Below, piece after piece: positions 8,392-18,162 of a stretch of 64,000 nt of DNA (position 1 is its first letter; each line of letters begins with the position of its first letter). The translations under genes and the position numbers were made by a program. This DNA comes from Okeania sp. SIO2B3 (lineage in GTDB: Bacteria; Cyanobacteriota; Cyanobacteriia; Cyanobacteriales; Microcoleaceae). The stretch lies in NCBI RefSeq assembly GCF_010672525.1, contig NZ_JAAHGH010000032.1, positions 1 to 64,000 of the forward strand. Reading direction: 5' to 3'. The notes under the pieces were generated by a model. It saw nothing but the letters and a program-made list of their open reading frames with translations, was not told where the DNA came from and ran no database searches.

Positions 8392-9777
8392 TATGAAAGT
8401 AGGTTTACAGGGAATAGGGAACAGGGAATAGGGAACAGGGAAAAGTTAATATTAACAAGTAGTCCAAACAATTCAACATACAAAAGCGCTCCAAACAATT
8501 CAACATACAAAATAAAAAATACAAAATTATCAAATCATAGGGCAAGTAAACCTTTGACAACGTTAGATAAGGCAAGTAGACTTTTGACAACGTTACTAAT
8601 CTTACATTATCTATTATCTCAATTAGCATTAGCGCTAATTTTAATTAATAGACTTTTTCTCTCCAAGGATTATATAGGGGATAAGGAGCGTTATTGCCAG
8701 AATTCTTATCCATCAGCATACAATAACATTGATGAGTTTAAGGCGGTTTTGCGTGAGGGAGCTAAGGCAGAGGCAGTCGAAAAGTTATTCCCAGAAAATA
8801 AACTTAAAGATTTTATAGGTAAAGATAATGCTACTTCTAAAAGAGAAGAACTGATTCCTATTCTCAAAGAATCTGTAGTTCTAGAAGAAGAAAAATATGA
8901 GAACAGCAAGAGTGATTTGGGTAAGTCTTGCATATATTTCAAGCCAATTCAAAAGCTTGAAGATAAGATGTTTGAGCCTATAGAATTTGAAGTGCCATAC
9001 TGTGCTTCAGATATAAGTGTTTCTGGGAAAAAAATACAGGAAGAAAAAGATGACGCAATAATTGCTCGACTTAAAGAGCATGAACCTAAACTTGGACAAC
9101 GTGGAAGGAAGGAAATTTTAAGCTTGGTGGAAAAGCAGGTTTCTGAGAGAAATTTAAATAGTGAGGAAGATTGTGAACTCAGTGAACTAATCAAGATTAG
9201 TATATTGCCAATCAAGCTTCAGGCAATTTTAACAGCAGATGAATTTAAAAATATACCCGAAGTTAAAGGAGTAGATGAAAACAACAAAAAAGCTGAGTTT
9301 CAATTCACTGTCTTGTCAGACAAGTACAACTGGGAGTTTAGTAGCGATGATAAAACTCAGTTGAAAGGAAAAGATGCTAGTATTCGTAATTTGCTTTCTG
9401 GAGAATATATGATTTTGGGCTTTAGAAAAGTTTCTGAACTAATTAGTGTTGGTACTGCTTCATGCGAGGGAGGAACAGCCACAGAAAATGAGAGATCCAA
9501 AATTAGAGCTGGCAAGTTGGATGAATGGTTGCAGGAAGCTCTAGAAAAGCACAACCTCAAACACAAACCAAGATACACTTTGAACCTAGGAAAGTACAAA
9601 GGAGAATGTTCACCAAAGACTGAACAAGAGACAGCTCCTCAACGTAGAATCATTATCATCGGTATTATAGATAGAGACAAAGACGTAAATTTATCTGAAG
9701 CTCTTCGTAATGCTATGGAAAAGAGGCGAGATTTGTCATTTTATATCAAGAATTATAGTATCTTTGAGTTGGATTGA
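8062..9777 (+). CDS. Fusion reading frame: transposase tail plus an unrecognised ~365-residue region
   Basis: 571 codons, open without interruption. Residues 1-110 are the C-terminal third of the IS701-type transposase, including a tandem EYQLRD peptide repeat. Residues 113-205 are repeat-encoded (NREQGIGNREK, doubled PNNSTYK and doubled LTT segments). Residues 205-571 look like ordinary charged protein with predicted helices and a beta-rich part ending RRIIIIGIIDRDKDVNLSEALRNA. I recognise no family there. The last codons abut the right end of an IS200/IS605 element whose GATTGACATCC supplies the stop, so the original C terminus may be lost. No ribosome binding site was seen at 8062. The unknown part may be a truncated gene rather than an expressed fusion. 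Confidence 0.4.
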   Translation: MNASSLEEATEIDYFITNVENSKATSEWIVNTYSNRNWIEVFYREAKGWLELKEYELRDEYQLRDEYQLRDEWSLERHFILVFCAYTFIIWHKLTGALEKQWASGIAELKYESRFTGNREQGIGNREKLILTSSPNNSTYKSAPNNSTYKIKNTKLSNHRASKPLTTLDKASRLLTTLLILHYLLSQLALALILINRLFLSKDYIGDKERYCQNSYPSAYNNIDEFKAVLREGAKAEAVEKLFPENKLKDFIGKDNATSKREELIPILKESVVLEEEKYENSKSDLGKSCIYFKPIQKLEDKMFEPIEFEVPYCASDISVSGKKIQEEKDDAIIARLKEHEPKLGQRGRKEILSLVEKQVSERNLNSEEDCELSELIKISILPIKLQAILTADEFKNIPEVKGVDENNKKAEFQFTVLSDKYNWEFSSDDKTQLKGKDASIRNLLSGEYMILGFRKVSELISVGTASCEGGTATENERSKIRAGKLDEWLQEALEKHNLKHKPRYTLNLGKYKGECSPKTEQETAPQRRIIIIGIIDRDKDVNLSEALRNAMEKRRDLSFYIKNYSIFELD

Positions 9778-10012
9778 CATCCTCCCGACGCTTTTCTACG
9801 AGACAGGGCGGGATTCCGGCGCCATCGCTAATAGGGTTTCTGCTGCCTCTTTACAGAGGAGTTGCGCTCACAATGCACTTGCCTTCCAGGATTTATTCCC
9901 TTCCGGCCTTACAGTTGGGTATAGTCAAGCCTTGAATCTTTAATTTTTGCGTGTATCTTAGCTACTTTGATCCTTGCTTTGTGATAGTTACTAGATCCTT
10001 TGATTTTATGAG
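9774..10012 (-). mobile_element. IS200/IS605 relic: right end plus tnpB fragment
   Basis: Bases 9774-9819 match, in reverse complement, the right end of the intact tnpB element near 63705-63752 (GACATCCTCCCGACGC, then cgagacagggcgggattcc). Further in, on the minus strand, 9915-10012 encodes KIKGSSNYHKARIKVAKIHA followed by KIKDSRLDYTQL, a piece of the TnpB central region, followed by a stop. The rest of tnpB and the left end are gone. Confidence 0.7.
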
Positions 10013-10754
10013 AAAGTTATTTTTGGGCTAACCTTAATTTTTGGCATTACTGAGGGGCGGGATGAATATAAGTCGTAAGTGGGGGCAGGCATCCTGCCTG
10101 TCCCTGCCTGGGGTGAAAATATCAGGAACGGGTAAGATGCCCATTCCACTTCCACTTCCACTTCCACTTCCACAAACCTATTAAAATCATCCCGCATTTA
10201 TGCAACGCCTAATTTTTTGTGTAACTTGTTCAGGTTATTTTGCTACCTTTGCTTCAACTGCTCTAAATAATATTTTTATTCATTTTAATAAGCTCCAACG
10301 CAGAGCGACAGACTTGTTATCAATATACATCAAAATTGACCGAGTGGCAAAAATCCTGTATTTATTGCATATCAAGACTTGTAGCGTTTATGAAAAGATT
10401 GCTCATACAGGCGCGAAATCGCGATTTTTCCCTCAAATTTGGCTTTCAATAGCTCATTTGAACTTTTTTTGTCAAAATCAGTTTAAATTATAAATAGGTT
10501 AATCAATTAATTATAAGTTTAATTAATATACTATTATTTAAAAGTCTTGTTGCGCTATGGACAAGGCAAAAGTAAAAAATAATCTATGATTGAGTTCAAT
10601 CATTTAGGAATGTCTTAATCTTTGCTTCGATTGGTATATAGTTTCTTTCAGTTGGAATGAAGTAATTGAGGTTTGAATTTTTATATTTGTACCTCTTTTG
10701 CTGATAACTGATAACTGATAACTGACAACTGAAATAACCAGTCCCCTATGTCTT
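10013..10754. other. Spacer before lpxB
   Basis: Contains a hexamer run 'ccactt' (about 10143-10172), the inverted 'ggcaggcatcctgcctg' near 10084, and a 'gataactgat' run just before lpxB (10698-10730). The 97-codon frame at 10200-10493 has no family resemblance and I do not call it. Confidence 0.5.
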
Positions 10755-11951
10755 ATGAAAATTTTTATTAGTACAGGTGAAGTTTCTGGAGATTTACAAG
10801 GGTCTCTATTAGTTGAAGCACTCTATCGTCAAGCTCAACTTCAAGGTTTAAACTTAGATATTGTTGCCTTGGGGGGCGATAGAATGGCTGCTGCTGGTGC
10901 TACTTTATTAGGAAATACGACAAAAATTGGTGCTGTAGGAATTATTGAGTCTTTGCCTTTTGTTTTTCCTACTCTGAAAGTACAACAAAAAGCAAAGGAA
11001 TATTTACATAATGAATCCCCTGATATAGTTGTTTTGATTGACTATATGGGACCTAATATTAGTATTGGTAGTTATATCCGCAAAACCCAACCAAATTTAC
11101 CTATTATTTGGTACATTGCTCCTCAAGAATGGGTTTGGTCTCTGGGAAAAGGTAAAACAAATAAAATAGTAAATTTAGCAAACAAAATTTTGGCAATTTT
11201 TCCGGAAGAAGCAAATTATTTTCAACAAAAAGGAGCTGAAGTTATTTGGGTAGGTCATCCCATAATTGACAGAATAAAAATAGCTCCTAGTAGGGAAAAA
11301 GCACGTCATAATCTGGGCATAAATTCAGATACAATAGCGATCGCTTTATTACCAGCATCTCGACAACAAGAAGTTAAATATTTAATGCCAGTAATATTTC
11401 GAGCAGCACAAATAATTCAGGAAAAATTACCTCAAGTTCATTTTCTGATTTCTCTTTCTTTAGAAAGTTATCGTCATCCTATTGAAGAGGCAATTAAGAA
11501 GTATCAACTACAGGCAAAAATTTATCCATCTCTGCCACAAAATAATCAAGAAATACAAGAAAGTAAAAATTTAGAAATTCTGGCTGCAGCCGACTTAGCG
11601 ATCGCTAAATCTGGCACTGTGAATTTGGAAATAGCTTTGCTAAATGTACCGCAAGTAGTAGTATATAAAGTTAATCCAATAACTGTTTGGATTGCCAGGA
11701 ATATTTTGAGATTTTCGATTCCATTTATGTCACCACCAAATTTGGTACAAATGAAGGCTATTGTGCCAGAATTATTTCAAGAAAATGCTACTCCTGAAAA
11801 TATTGTTTCTGAAGCTTTGAAACTTCTATTAGATTCTCAGCACGGAGAAAAAATGAGAGTAAATTATCAGGAAATGCGTCATGCTTTGGGAGAAGAAGGA
11901 GTTTGTGGTCGTGCAGCTCAAGCAATTTTGGATTCAGTTTTGACCGAATAA
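10755..11951 (+). CDS. lpxB: Lipid-A-disaccharide synthase LpxB
   Basis: 398 residues, normal length. Glycosyltransferase (GT19) that joins UDP-diacylglucosamine and lipid X to make lipid A disaccharide at the membrane surface. Begins with the family signature MKIFISTGEVSGDLQGSLL. Also present are the IDYMGPN segment, WYIAPQEWVW, VGHPIIDR, LLPASRQQEV and the nucleotide-binding SGTVNLEIALLNVPQVVVY. It belongs with lpxC, fabZ and lpxA upstream but is separated from them by mobile DNA. It therefore probably has its own promoter in the 10.5-10.75 kb stretch, which I could not identify. Confidence 0.95.
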   Translation: MKIFISTGEVSGDLQGSLLVEALYRQAQLQGLNLDIVALGGDRMAAAGATLLGNTTKIGAVGIIESLPFVFPTLKVQQKAKEYLHNESPDIVVLIDYMGPNISIGSYIRKTQPNLPIIWYIAPQEWVWSLGKGKTNKIVNLANKILAIFPEEANYFQQKGAEVIWVGHPIIDRIKIAPSREKARHNLGINSDTIAIALLPASRQQEVKYLMPVIFRAAQIIQEKLPQVHFLISLSLESYRHPIEEAIKKYQLQAKIYPSLPQNNQEIQESKNLEILAAADLAIAKSGTVNLEIALLNVPQVVVYKVNPITVWIARNILRFSIPFMSPPNLVQMKAIVPELFQENATPENIVSEALKLLLDSQHGEKMRVNYQEMRHALGEEGVCGRAAQAILDSVLTE

Positions 11952-11963
11952 AGCTTATTGTTC

Positions 11964-12096
11964 ATTAATGGATAATTACCTCTCCCTTTTAGGGAGAGGA
12001 TTGACCAACGCCGAAAAAATTTATTTTTTTTCCCTTGAAAGGGGATGCTAATAAAGCTGAATTGTTTAATTATTTAATTATTTAATTATTCGGTAA
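11964..12096. repeat. Dispersed repeat family B, copy 2
   Basis: Runs from TAATGGATAATTACCTCTCC to TTAATTATTCGGTAA with the 'gaggattga' core and an AAAAAATTTATTTTTTT tract. Confidence 0.55.
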
Positions 12097-12214
12097 AATG
12101 AATATTTTATAGTCATCCTAAATTTTTTGTAGCAAGATGTTAGTAATAGTTAATTATTCATCACTTTTGCTCTCTACAGTATAGTTATATTGATGAATTT
12201 AACCTACCACTAAA

Positions 12215-12551
12215 TAGGGTTTGCGCTTCACTAGTCTTTTAGTAGGGGTAGGAGACAACCCACCCGCAGGCCCCTCCAACCCACCCCTCGCCCCTCACCC
12301 TCCCAGGAGGGAAGGGGAAGACAGGAAACAACCTACCTGCGGGCTCTTTCGGTCGAGGGGAAGACAGGATAAATGGGAATGAGCGAGGAGGTAGGAGTAA
12401 CAATTGTAAGAATGATTTTTCTGCCCAACTATGCGCCTAAAATAAGAGCCATGCATGAGCATGAAGAACCGAAAACCAAGCACTTTTTTCGAGTCCAAAA
12501 AGGCACTTGTCTTTATATGTCAATGCTTTTAGATTTAATCAGCAAGCCCTA
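12215..12551. repeat. Dispersed repeat family A, copy 2
   Basis: From TAGGGTTTGCGCTTCACTAG to TTTAATCAGCAAGCCCTAA. It has the same internal blocks as copy 1, in the opposite orientation, plus an extra 'aggaggggaagacagga' stretch. Confidence 0.6.
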
Positions 12552-13234
12552 AATAATTAACCTACAACCTAAAACCTAAAACTTTCTTCAATAGCGATCA
12601 GAAAATCTATAATTAGAACTATTTTCAGAACACTGGACTAAAGTAATACCAAATTGATAAATGTTTGCTACAAATAGCTAGGGTATTTATTTAGAAGTCA
12701 GGAGTCAGAAGTCAGAAGTTAGAATGAATAGCTTCAATACCAATTTTTAGATTCAGAAATTCTCTTTTTTATCAAAGGGACATCTGCTGCAAAGTCTTTA
12801 GGTCGCACTTATTATTCGTAATATTCTTTTTTCAAAATGGTATTATATCAAATTTCGCGCATTCTTGCTACATCTCCTTGAGAGTAGGGAGTAGGGAGTA
12901 GAGAGAGAGATTAGGGTTCAAATGCATAAGATATCTTGGTTTAATGCCGATAATCGTTACAAACATTGCTTAACCATTATTATTACTTAATAACTGAAGT
13001 CTTTATGAAGAAGAGCATTATTTTTGGAAATTGGTATTATACAATTTCTTATGGATTATTGTTATAGATCAATTTCTTGATAAATCAATTGTAGAGGGTA
13101 ACTCTCCCCTGGGCACTTGTTTAGTAAATTGGTATAATTTATTTTAAGATAAAAGTTGCTCGTATAATTAATATATTAACTACTACTGATTATGAATACT
13201 ATTTATCTTTTTCTTTTACTTTATTCTGACACTA

Positions 13235-13789
13235 TTGACTGATGAGCTAAACACAGAAATAAAAAAAATGCAAAAAAGATTATATAAATTATTTGTTATT
13301 GTCACAAAAATTTTTCTACTTTTAGGTTCTGTAATAGTTTTAAATTCCCTAGTTTTTGCTGGAGAAATTAGAAGTAATATTATTTCTCCAGAGCTGAGAA
13401 AAAAACTAGAGATAAAGGGATTTATTGATGGTTATCAAAGGTCTAAATCTGGTTTAGAGCCATCTATAGAAGCAGAATTTGAAAAATTAAACATAGTAGA
13501 AACAATTGAAAATAACATTTATGCAGATGCTTATCTACAAGGCTATACTCAATTTGAACTTGATTTAGGCGAGTACATAAGTATTAATCAGAATGAACAT
13601 GAGCTACAAGTTATTGCGTTTAAAGATGGTTGTTTGAGGGCAAAAATAGGGATGAATGAATTTCCAGAAGTAGGTATGAATAAATTAGGGTTAGAAGAAT
13701 TAAGAGAACAGTTAATTTATCTTGATGCTTATCAACAAGGTTATACTAGGTGGCTGTTTACTTATTCTTGTATACCTTCACCATATTAA
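13235..13789 (+). CDS. Secreted or membrane-anchored hypothetical protein with short repeats
   Basis: 184 codons; a start at 13268 (MQKRLYKLF) is equally possible and fits a signal peptide better. A basic N terminus is followed by a hydrophobic stretch (about 20-42, LFVIVTKIFLLLGSVIVLNS) and a likely cleavage after VFA. The mature part has four loosely similar segments, IDGYQRSKSGL, YADAYLQGYTQ, FKDGCLRAKIGM and LDAYQQGYTRW, suggesting an internal repeat. I do not recognise the family. It stands alone between repeat-rich spacers. The reading frame is intact and its amino acid composition is normal, so it is probably a real gene. Confidence 0.6.
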   Translation: MTDELNTEIKKMQKRLYKLFVIVTKIFLLLGSVIVLNSLVFAGEIRSNIISPELRKKLEIKGFIDGYQRSKSGLEPSIEAEFEKLNIVETIENNIYADAYLQGYTQFELDLGEYISINQNEHELQVIAFKDGCLRAKIGMNEFPEVGMNKLGLEELREQLIYLDAYQQGYTRWLFTYSCIPSPY

Positions 13790-14434
13790 TATAGTAGAAG
13801 GAAGAGGGGAGAGGGGAGAGGGGAGAAGCAAAAAGAAAGAACTTTTATTATTGATATTCATTCCGTTGTTTGAGCTATTTCATAATACCAAGCTTCAAAA
13901 AAGAATGTTTAGAATAATAATGGGACTTAAAAGATTATTGTTCGGATATCTCTTTGATTAAAAAGGGATACTCAGACTAATAAATGATATAGCACTACGT
14001 CTTTTGGTGTTTGACAATAAATTTGGGTTGTAAGGGAAAAGGGAATAGGGAATAGGAAACAGAAGAATGTCCTAAGGTATTTGCGTAGCGTTATATTTAA
14101 GTTATTTATTCTGACTTCTGACTACTATGAAAAGTCTCACTATTTGTAGCAAACATTTATCAAATTGGTATAAGTCAAATACAGTAATGGTAACTTATAT
14201 AGCAATTCCCAAAAAGCGTGAGGTACAAAACTCTAGGCAACAGCTCCGGAAGGCAATAGTGAAGTAAAGGCAAGAGTGTACCTCACGCTTACTGAGAAAT
14301 GCTATATAACTAAGGAATAAGTTTTACTTCTTAACCAGAGTATTGAACTTAATTGTTTTAGTTTTTTTTAGAGTTAAGGAGTGGGATTGTAGAAGAAATT
14401 TGTTAAACTTACAACTTATAATTTTTATCAAAAG
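13790..14434. other. Intergenic, simple repeats only
   Basis: Contains 'gggagag' runs (13803-13826), 'gggaatagggaatagg' near 14040, a family D fragment ('aacatttatcaaattggtata', 14151-14171) and an imperfect inverted pair around 14210-14310 ('aaaaagcgtgaggtac' / 'gtacctcacgctta'). No gene seen. Confidence 0.55.
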
Positions 14435-14857
14435 ATGAAAAGATATAGAATTACAATTCTAATTTGTTTGATATTTACTGTAATTTTAGGTTTTGCAACT
14501 AAATTTTATGAAGGACTATTTTCGGAATGGCTAAATAATTCTTTTAGTTCAATTTTTTATGAAGCATTCTGGATTTTTTTAGTGATTTTTCTTCGACCTC
14601 GACTTAAACCTGGTTTAGTGGCTTTTTGGGTATTTATTATTACCTGTTTTCTAGAATTTATGCAGTTATGGAAAGCACCTTTTTTACAAGCTATTCGAGC
14701 AACTTTAATTGGCAGACTGTTGTTAGGAAATACTTTTGTCTGGTGGGATTTTTTGTACTATATATTAGGTTGTACATTGACTTGGATATTTTTATGTTAC
14801 TTCAAGTTTTATGATGAGAGGAGTCAGGAGTTAGGAGTCAGTAGGAAGAAAGGATGA
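14435..14857 (+). CDS. DUF2809 family membrane protein
   Basis: 140 residues, with four hydrophobic segments at about 7-24, 40-57, 61-80 and 102-124. The family pattern is visible: a small protein with FLRPRLKP, then CFLEFMQLWKAP and a 'GNTFVWWDFLYY.LG' block near the C terminus. DUF2809 proteins have no established function. The C-terminal residues after YFKFYDERS are encoded by the 'gagtcagga' repeat, so the natural end may differ. No operon partners. Confidence 0.75.
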   Translation: MKRYRITILICLIFTVILGFATKFYEGLFSEWLNNSFSSIFYEAFWIFLVIFLRPRLKPGLVAFWVFIITCFLEFMQLWKAPFLQAIRATLIGRLLLGNTFVWWDFLYYILGCTLTWIFLCYFKFYDERSQELGVSRKKG

Positions 14858-15146
14858 GAGTGGGAATTATCTGGGGATATTCCCGCATTTTATGTCTGCA
14901 TTGAATGGAAGTAGAAAGTGCGATAACTGTATAACTGGATTTTATATCACATACAATTTAGCTAATTTAAAAGATAAAATAGCAGTTCAATAATGTAAGC
15001 GTTCAGCGGTCAGCTATCAGCTATCAGCTATGAGTTATTAATTCATTATCGCACCGAAAGAAAGAGGTGATCGGCTAATCTTAGTAAGTTATTACGTTCA
15101 TCCATCTGTTTGCTTCCAGATTCCGCAGGAAATGTTTACTCAATAA

Positions 15147-15356
15147 TACCGATTTGAAAAAAGAATGCTACAAAAAGGTAGATATTGATCGGATATGCTT
15201 AAAAATAGCTGCTCCAGTTCATTTAAGATAGTTATCTCTATCTTTTTTCCATTTTTTTCAATATTTACCTCTTCTTCCTTCTTCCCTCTTCCTTCTTTCG
15301 TACGGACTATGCAACGTCCCTACCATTTGTAACAAATATTTATCACGCTTGGTATA
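15147..15356. repeat. Dispersed repeat family D, inverse copy 2
   Basis: Reverse complement of the 5119-5337 element apart from small changes. It shares 'tagatattgatcggatatgc', 'aagatagttatctctatct' and 'catttgtaacaaatatttat', and ends CACGCTTGGTATA. Confidence 0.65.
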
Positions 15357-15357
15357 A

Positions 15358-15605
15358 TTAGGGCTTGCGCTCATAAAGCTAAAAGTCAGGATAGCTAAGA
15401 CTTAGGAGCTTTTCATATTCAATTTATATCCTAGTTATTAGCTAGTTTTGCATCAATTTACTGAAATTTTCTGCTGAAATTCAAGAAAATTTCTTCACAT
15501 AAAATGGTCGAAACTGTTGCCTTTTCCCCCCATCTCCGCGTCTGGTGCGTCTGGTGCGTCCGGTGTGTCCTACCCCCACCAACCAATTTTTTCAGCAGAC
15601 CCTAA
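15358..15605. repeat. Repeat with family A ends, copy 3
   Basis: From TTAGGGCTTGCGCTCATAAAG to TTTTTTCAGCAGACCCTAA. Ends match family A while much of the interior differs. It is joined directly to the family D copy on its left, which suggests nested or adjacent insertion. Confidence 0.45.
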
Positions 15606-15719
15606 TTAATATCCTTCTGCTAAGAAACTCAATATCTTTTAGTCTTTATATACTAATTAGGTTTTGCTGAAAAAGTCTTATGAGTGAGGGTAGGAATTAG
15701 GAGTTAGATTTTGTTACTT

Positions 15720-15806
15720 TTAACTTTTGACTTTTGACTTTTGACTTTGAATTCCTTTTTTCTTACTTTTAACTTTTAACTTTTGACTTTTGACTTTTGA
15801 CTTTGA
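15720..15806. repeat. TTTTGAC heptamer repeat overlapping the cobA-hemD end
   Basis: Two runs of a 7-bp unit (ttttaac/ttttgac) separated by 'tttgaattccttttttctta'. The second run lies inside the coding frame. The same heptamer recurs near 26640, 29290, 30860-31195, 38095 and, inverted, at 53733. Confidence 0.85.
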
Positions 15807-17353
15807 ATTCCTACCCACTTAATAATAGCTTCAGTCAACCCCTCCAAAGTATATTCTTCAGCTTCCACATCTACCCTACCTAACAAACTTTGACAACTTT
15901 GAGAAGTTTGAGGTCCGATAGAAGCAATACAAATATTTTCTAACCAATTTTGCGGTAAATTATCCTGATTTTCAGTCGTTAAATAACAAAAATTTCGCAC
16001 TGTTTTAGAACTAGCAAAGGTCATAATATCTATCTGACAATTTTGCAGTGCTAATAAAGCTTCCGGTAGAATATTTTCTGGACAACTAGACTCATAAGCA
16101 GCTACTTCTATTACCTCCGCACCTTGACTATTTAACTCATTCACTAATACTTCCCTACCACCAGTCTCTACTCTGGGAAATAAAACCTTTTTTCCACTCA
16201 AATTTTCTGGGAAATTTACCACCAAAGAATCAGCAACAAAATTAGGTGGAATAAAATCCGCCTTCAAACAACGAGCATTCAAACTTCCCGAAGTTTTTTT
16301 ACCAACAACTGCGATTTTTACACCAGATAAAGCACGACTATCTTTACCTTTCTCTGCCAACCTTTCAAAAAAGTAATCTACCCCATTTGTAGAAGTCAAA
16401 ATTAACCAATCAAAACTATCTATATTATTAATAGCTACATCTAAATCATGCCAACTTGAAGGAGGAGTAATCACTAAAGCTGGCATCTCAATTACTTTTG
16501 CCCCTGCTTTTTGTAAGCGATCGCTAAATTTACTAGACTGACCTGCTGCACGAGTCACTAAAACAGTTTTATTTGCTAAAGGCGCTATTTCTGTTTTTGC
16601 TACTGACTTTTCTCTAAGCATATTATTTGGAGATTTTAAATAATCTCGTAACCTGACTACTTCTCCTACTATTATCACACAAGGGGACAAATATTCAGCA
16701 TAAGTTTGTTGAACAATATCCCCCAAACTACCAATCCAAATTTGTTGTTTTGAAGTTGCACAATTTTGAATAATTGCCACAGGAGTTTGAGATGTTCTTT
16801 TATGTCTTAATAACTGATGTACAATTTCATCTAAATTTCGTGCCCCCATTAAAATTACTAAAGTTTCAATCTGAGAAATTCTTTCCCAATCTAATGCTTC
16901 TATATCGTGAGCAGTCAAGACAACAAAAGCTCTACTCATAACTGCATCTGTCAGAGGAATATTTGCTAGTAAAGGTGCAATTAATGCAGAAGAAATTCCT
17001 GGTACAACTTCAAATTCACAACCAGCTTCAATTAATGCTTGAATTTCTGAAGTAGCACGACCAAAAATAAAAGGATCTCCTCCTTTTAGCCTAATTACTT
17101 GTTTGCCTAATTTACATTTTTCTACTAACAAGCTATTAATTTCTGACTGAGACATACTGGGTTTACCACCACGTTTACCCATCTCTATTTTCAAACAACT
17201 TTCTGGTGCTAATTGTCGAATTGAGTCATCAACTAAGGCATCATAAATTAAGACTTCAGCTTGAGTAATAAGAGAATGTGCTTTGACAGTCAAATATTCT
17301 TTACTTCCGGGTCCAGCTCCAACAATATATACTTTTCCTGGTAATTTAGTCAT
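15776..17353 (-). CDS. cobA-hemD: Fused uroporphyrinogen-III C-methyltransferase / uroporphyrinogen-III synthase (CobA-HemD)
   Basis: 525 residues from the ATG at 17353 (MTKLPGKVYIVGAGPG). ATGs at 17368 and 17443 are also in frame but add residues outside the fold. Residues 1-245 form the SAM-dependent methylase (GAGPG, RLKGGDPFIFGR, VVPGISSALIAPLLANIPLT, VVILMGA-like segment). Residues about 262-510 form the HemD synthase that cyclises hydroxymethylbilane. The protein feeds siroheme, cobalamin and heme synthesis; the fusion is known in several bacteria. The last residues (QSQKSKVKS) are encoded by the TTTTGAC heptamer repeat, so the natural stop has been replaced or extended. Transcribed alone. 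Confidence 0.92.
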   Translation of the reverse strand: MTKLPGKVYIVGAGPGSKEYLTVKAHSLITQAEVLIYDALVDDSIRQLAPESCLKIEMGKRGGKPSMSQSEINSLLVEKCKLGKQVIRLKGGDPFIFGRATSEIQALIEAGCEFEVVPGISSALIAPLLANIPLTDAVMSRAFVVLTAHDIEALDWERISQIETLVILMGARNLDEIVHQLLRHKRTSQTPVAIIQNCATSKQQIWIGSLGDIVQQTYAEYLSPCVIIVGEVVRLRDYLKSPNNMLREKSVAKTEIAPLANKTVLVTRAAGQSSKFSDRLQKAGAKVIEMPALVITPPSSWHDLDVAINNIDSFDWLILTSTNGVDYFFERLAEKGKDSRALSGVKIAVVGKKTSGSLNARCLKADFIPPNFVADSLVVNFPENLSGKKVLFPRVETGGREVLVNELNSQGAEVIEVAAYESSCPENILPEALLALQNCQIDIMTFASSKTVRNFCYLTTENQDNLPQNWLENICIASIGPQTSQSCQSLLGRVDVEAEEYTLEGLTEAIIKWVGIQSQKSKVKS

Positions 17354-17726
17354 ATTTATATTAATCATATAAAATTCGGTTATACAGTTATTGTACTTGT
17401 GCTTCTTCATTAAATATAGACTTTTTAAGGAGTATCTCTGCAAATTCCCACCTAAAAATTATTCCTAATTCCTGAATTCTTACTCTTTGAACACACGATA
17501 ATTAATTAGCCGGATTATAAATAAATATCTTTGAATTTTAGTTCTATCGGAAAGTTTAATCGACCATATTAGATGGCATATATAATAGTTAACTTCCAAA
17601 TTTTTAGCTGATATAGCAAAAGCAAGAAGGAAGGGCTGAAATTGAAGGAAGCTTGATTATTGATACGTAAGCATTCCGCAGGAAATGCTTACATTGATCC
17701 TTTCAAGTTTGAAGCTTTTTCATAAG

Positions 17727-18051
17727 TAAAATAAATATAGCAATGACGACTGCTATATAAAAATATTTTTACAGTATTGATACATTTTTTTGCTCTCAAA
17801 TATTTTGACGGAAAAATTATATCAATTCAGTATTATTTTAATCTGAAACCAAGGTAACGCTGTCTATGAAGTTTAGCTTTTTACCAAATAGGTATTATAC
17901 AAAATTCACGCCAAAGGAGTTATATCTTATTATCTATGTTTTGTGCCTATAGTATCAATTTTCCTCCCTTGCTAATATTGTAAATTTTTACTCTTTGATC
18001 TTATACAATTTATCTGCAAAAATGCGCTTAATAATTGTCGTTCAGACCTTA
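17727..18051. repeat. 325-bp direct repeat, left copy
   Basis: Begins taaaataaatatagcaatga and ends gtcgttcagacctta. Differs from the right copy by only about ten bases, most of them in the last 60 bp. No open frame, so the unit is noncoding. Confidence 0.9.
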
Positions 18052-18162
18052 AAGGAAGGCAGAAGGCAGAAGGCAGAAGGGAAGAAAAGGTTAAAAGGGA
18101 TAAAGTTTTTTTTATAACTGACCCGTCCGTTAGCGTAGCTCCCCCGGAGGGGGAACATGATA

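Larger units (their letters stand above)
11952..13234. other. Repeat-filled intergenic region
   Basis: Holds a family B copy (about 11964-12096), a family A copy (12215-12551), a looser family D copy (about 12645-12845) and 'agtagggagtag' runs near 12890. No gene seen; the short frame at 12295-12498 lies wholly in family A. Confidence 0.6.
14858..15775. other. Repeat-filled region before cobA-hemD
   Basis: Contains 'cagctatcag' runs near 15009, a family D copy in inverse orientation (15147-15356), abutted by family A-type ends (15358-15605), and the TTTTGAC heptamer run that begins near 15720 and enters the cobA-hemD stop region. No gene seen. Confidence 0.6.

Noticed and set aside
10006-10197. 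Minus-strand frame with a VEVEVEVE stretch
   Set aside because: Translation of a CCACTT hexamer run and IS debris, not a gene.
10200-10493. 97-codon frame upstream of lpxB
   Set aside because: No ribosome binding site, no family resemblance, composition of spacer DNA.
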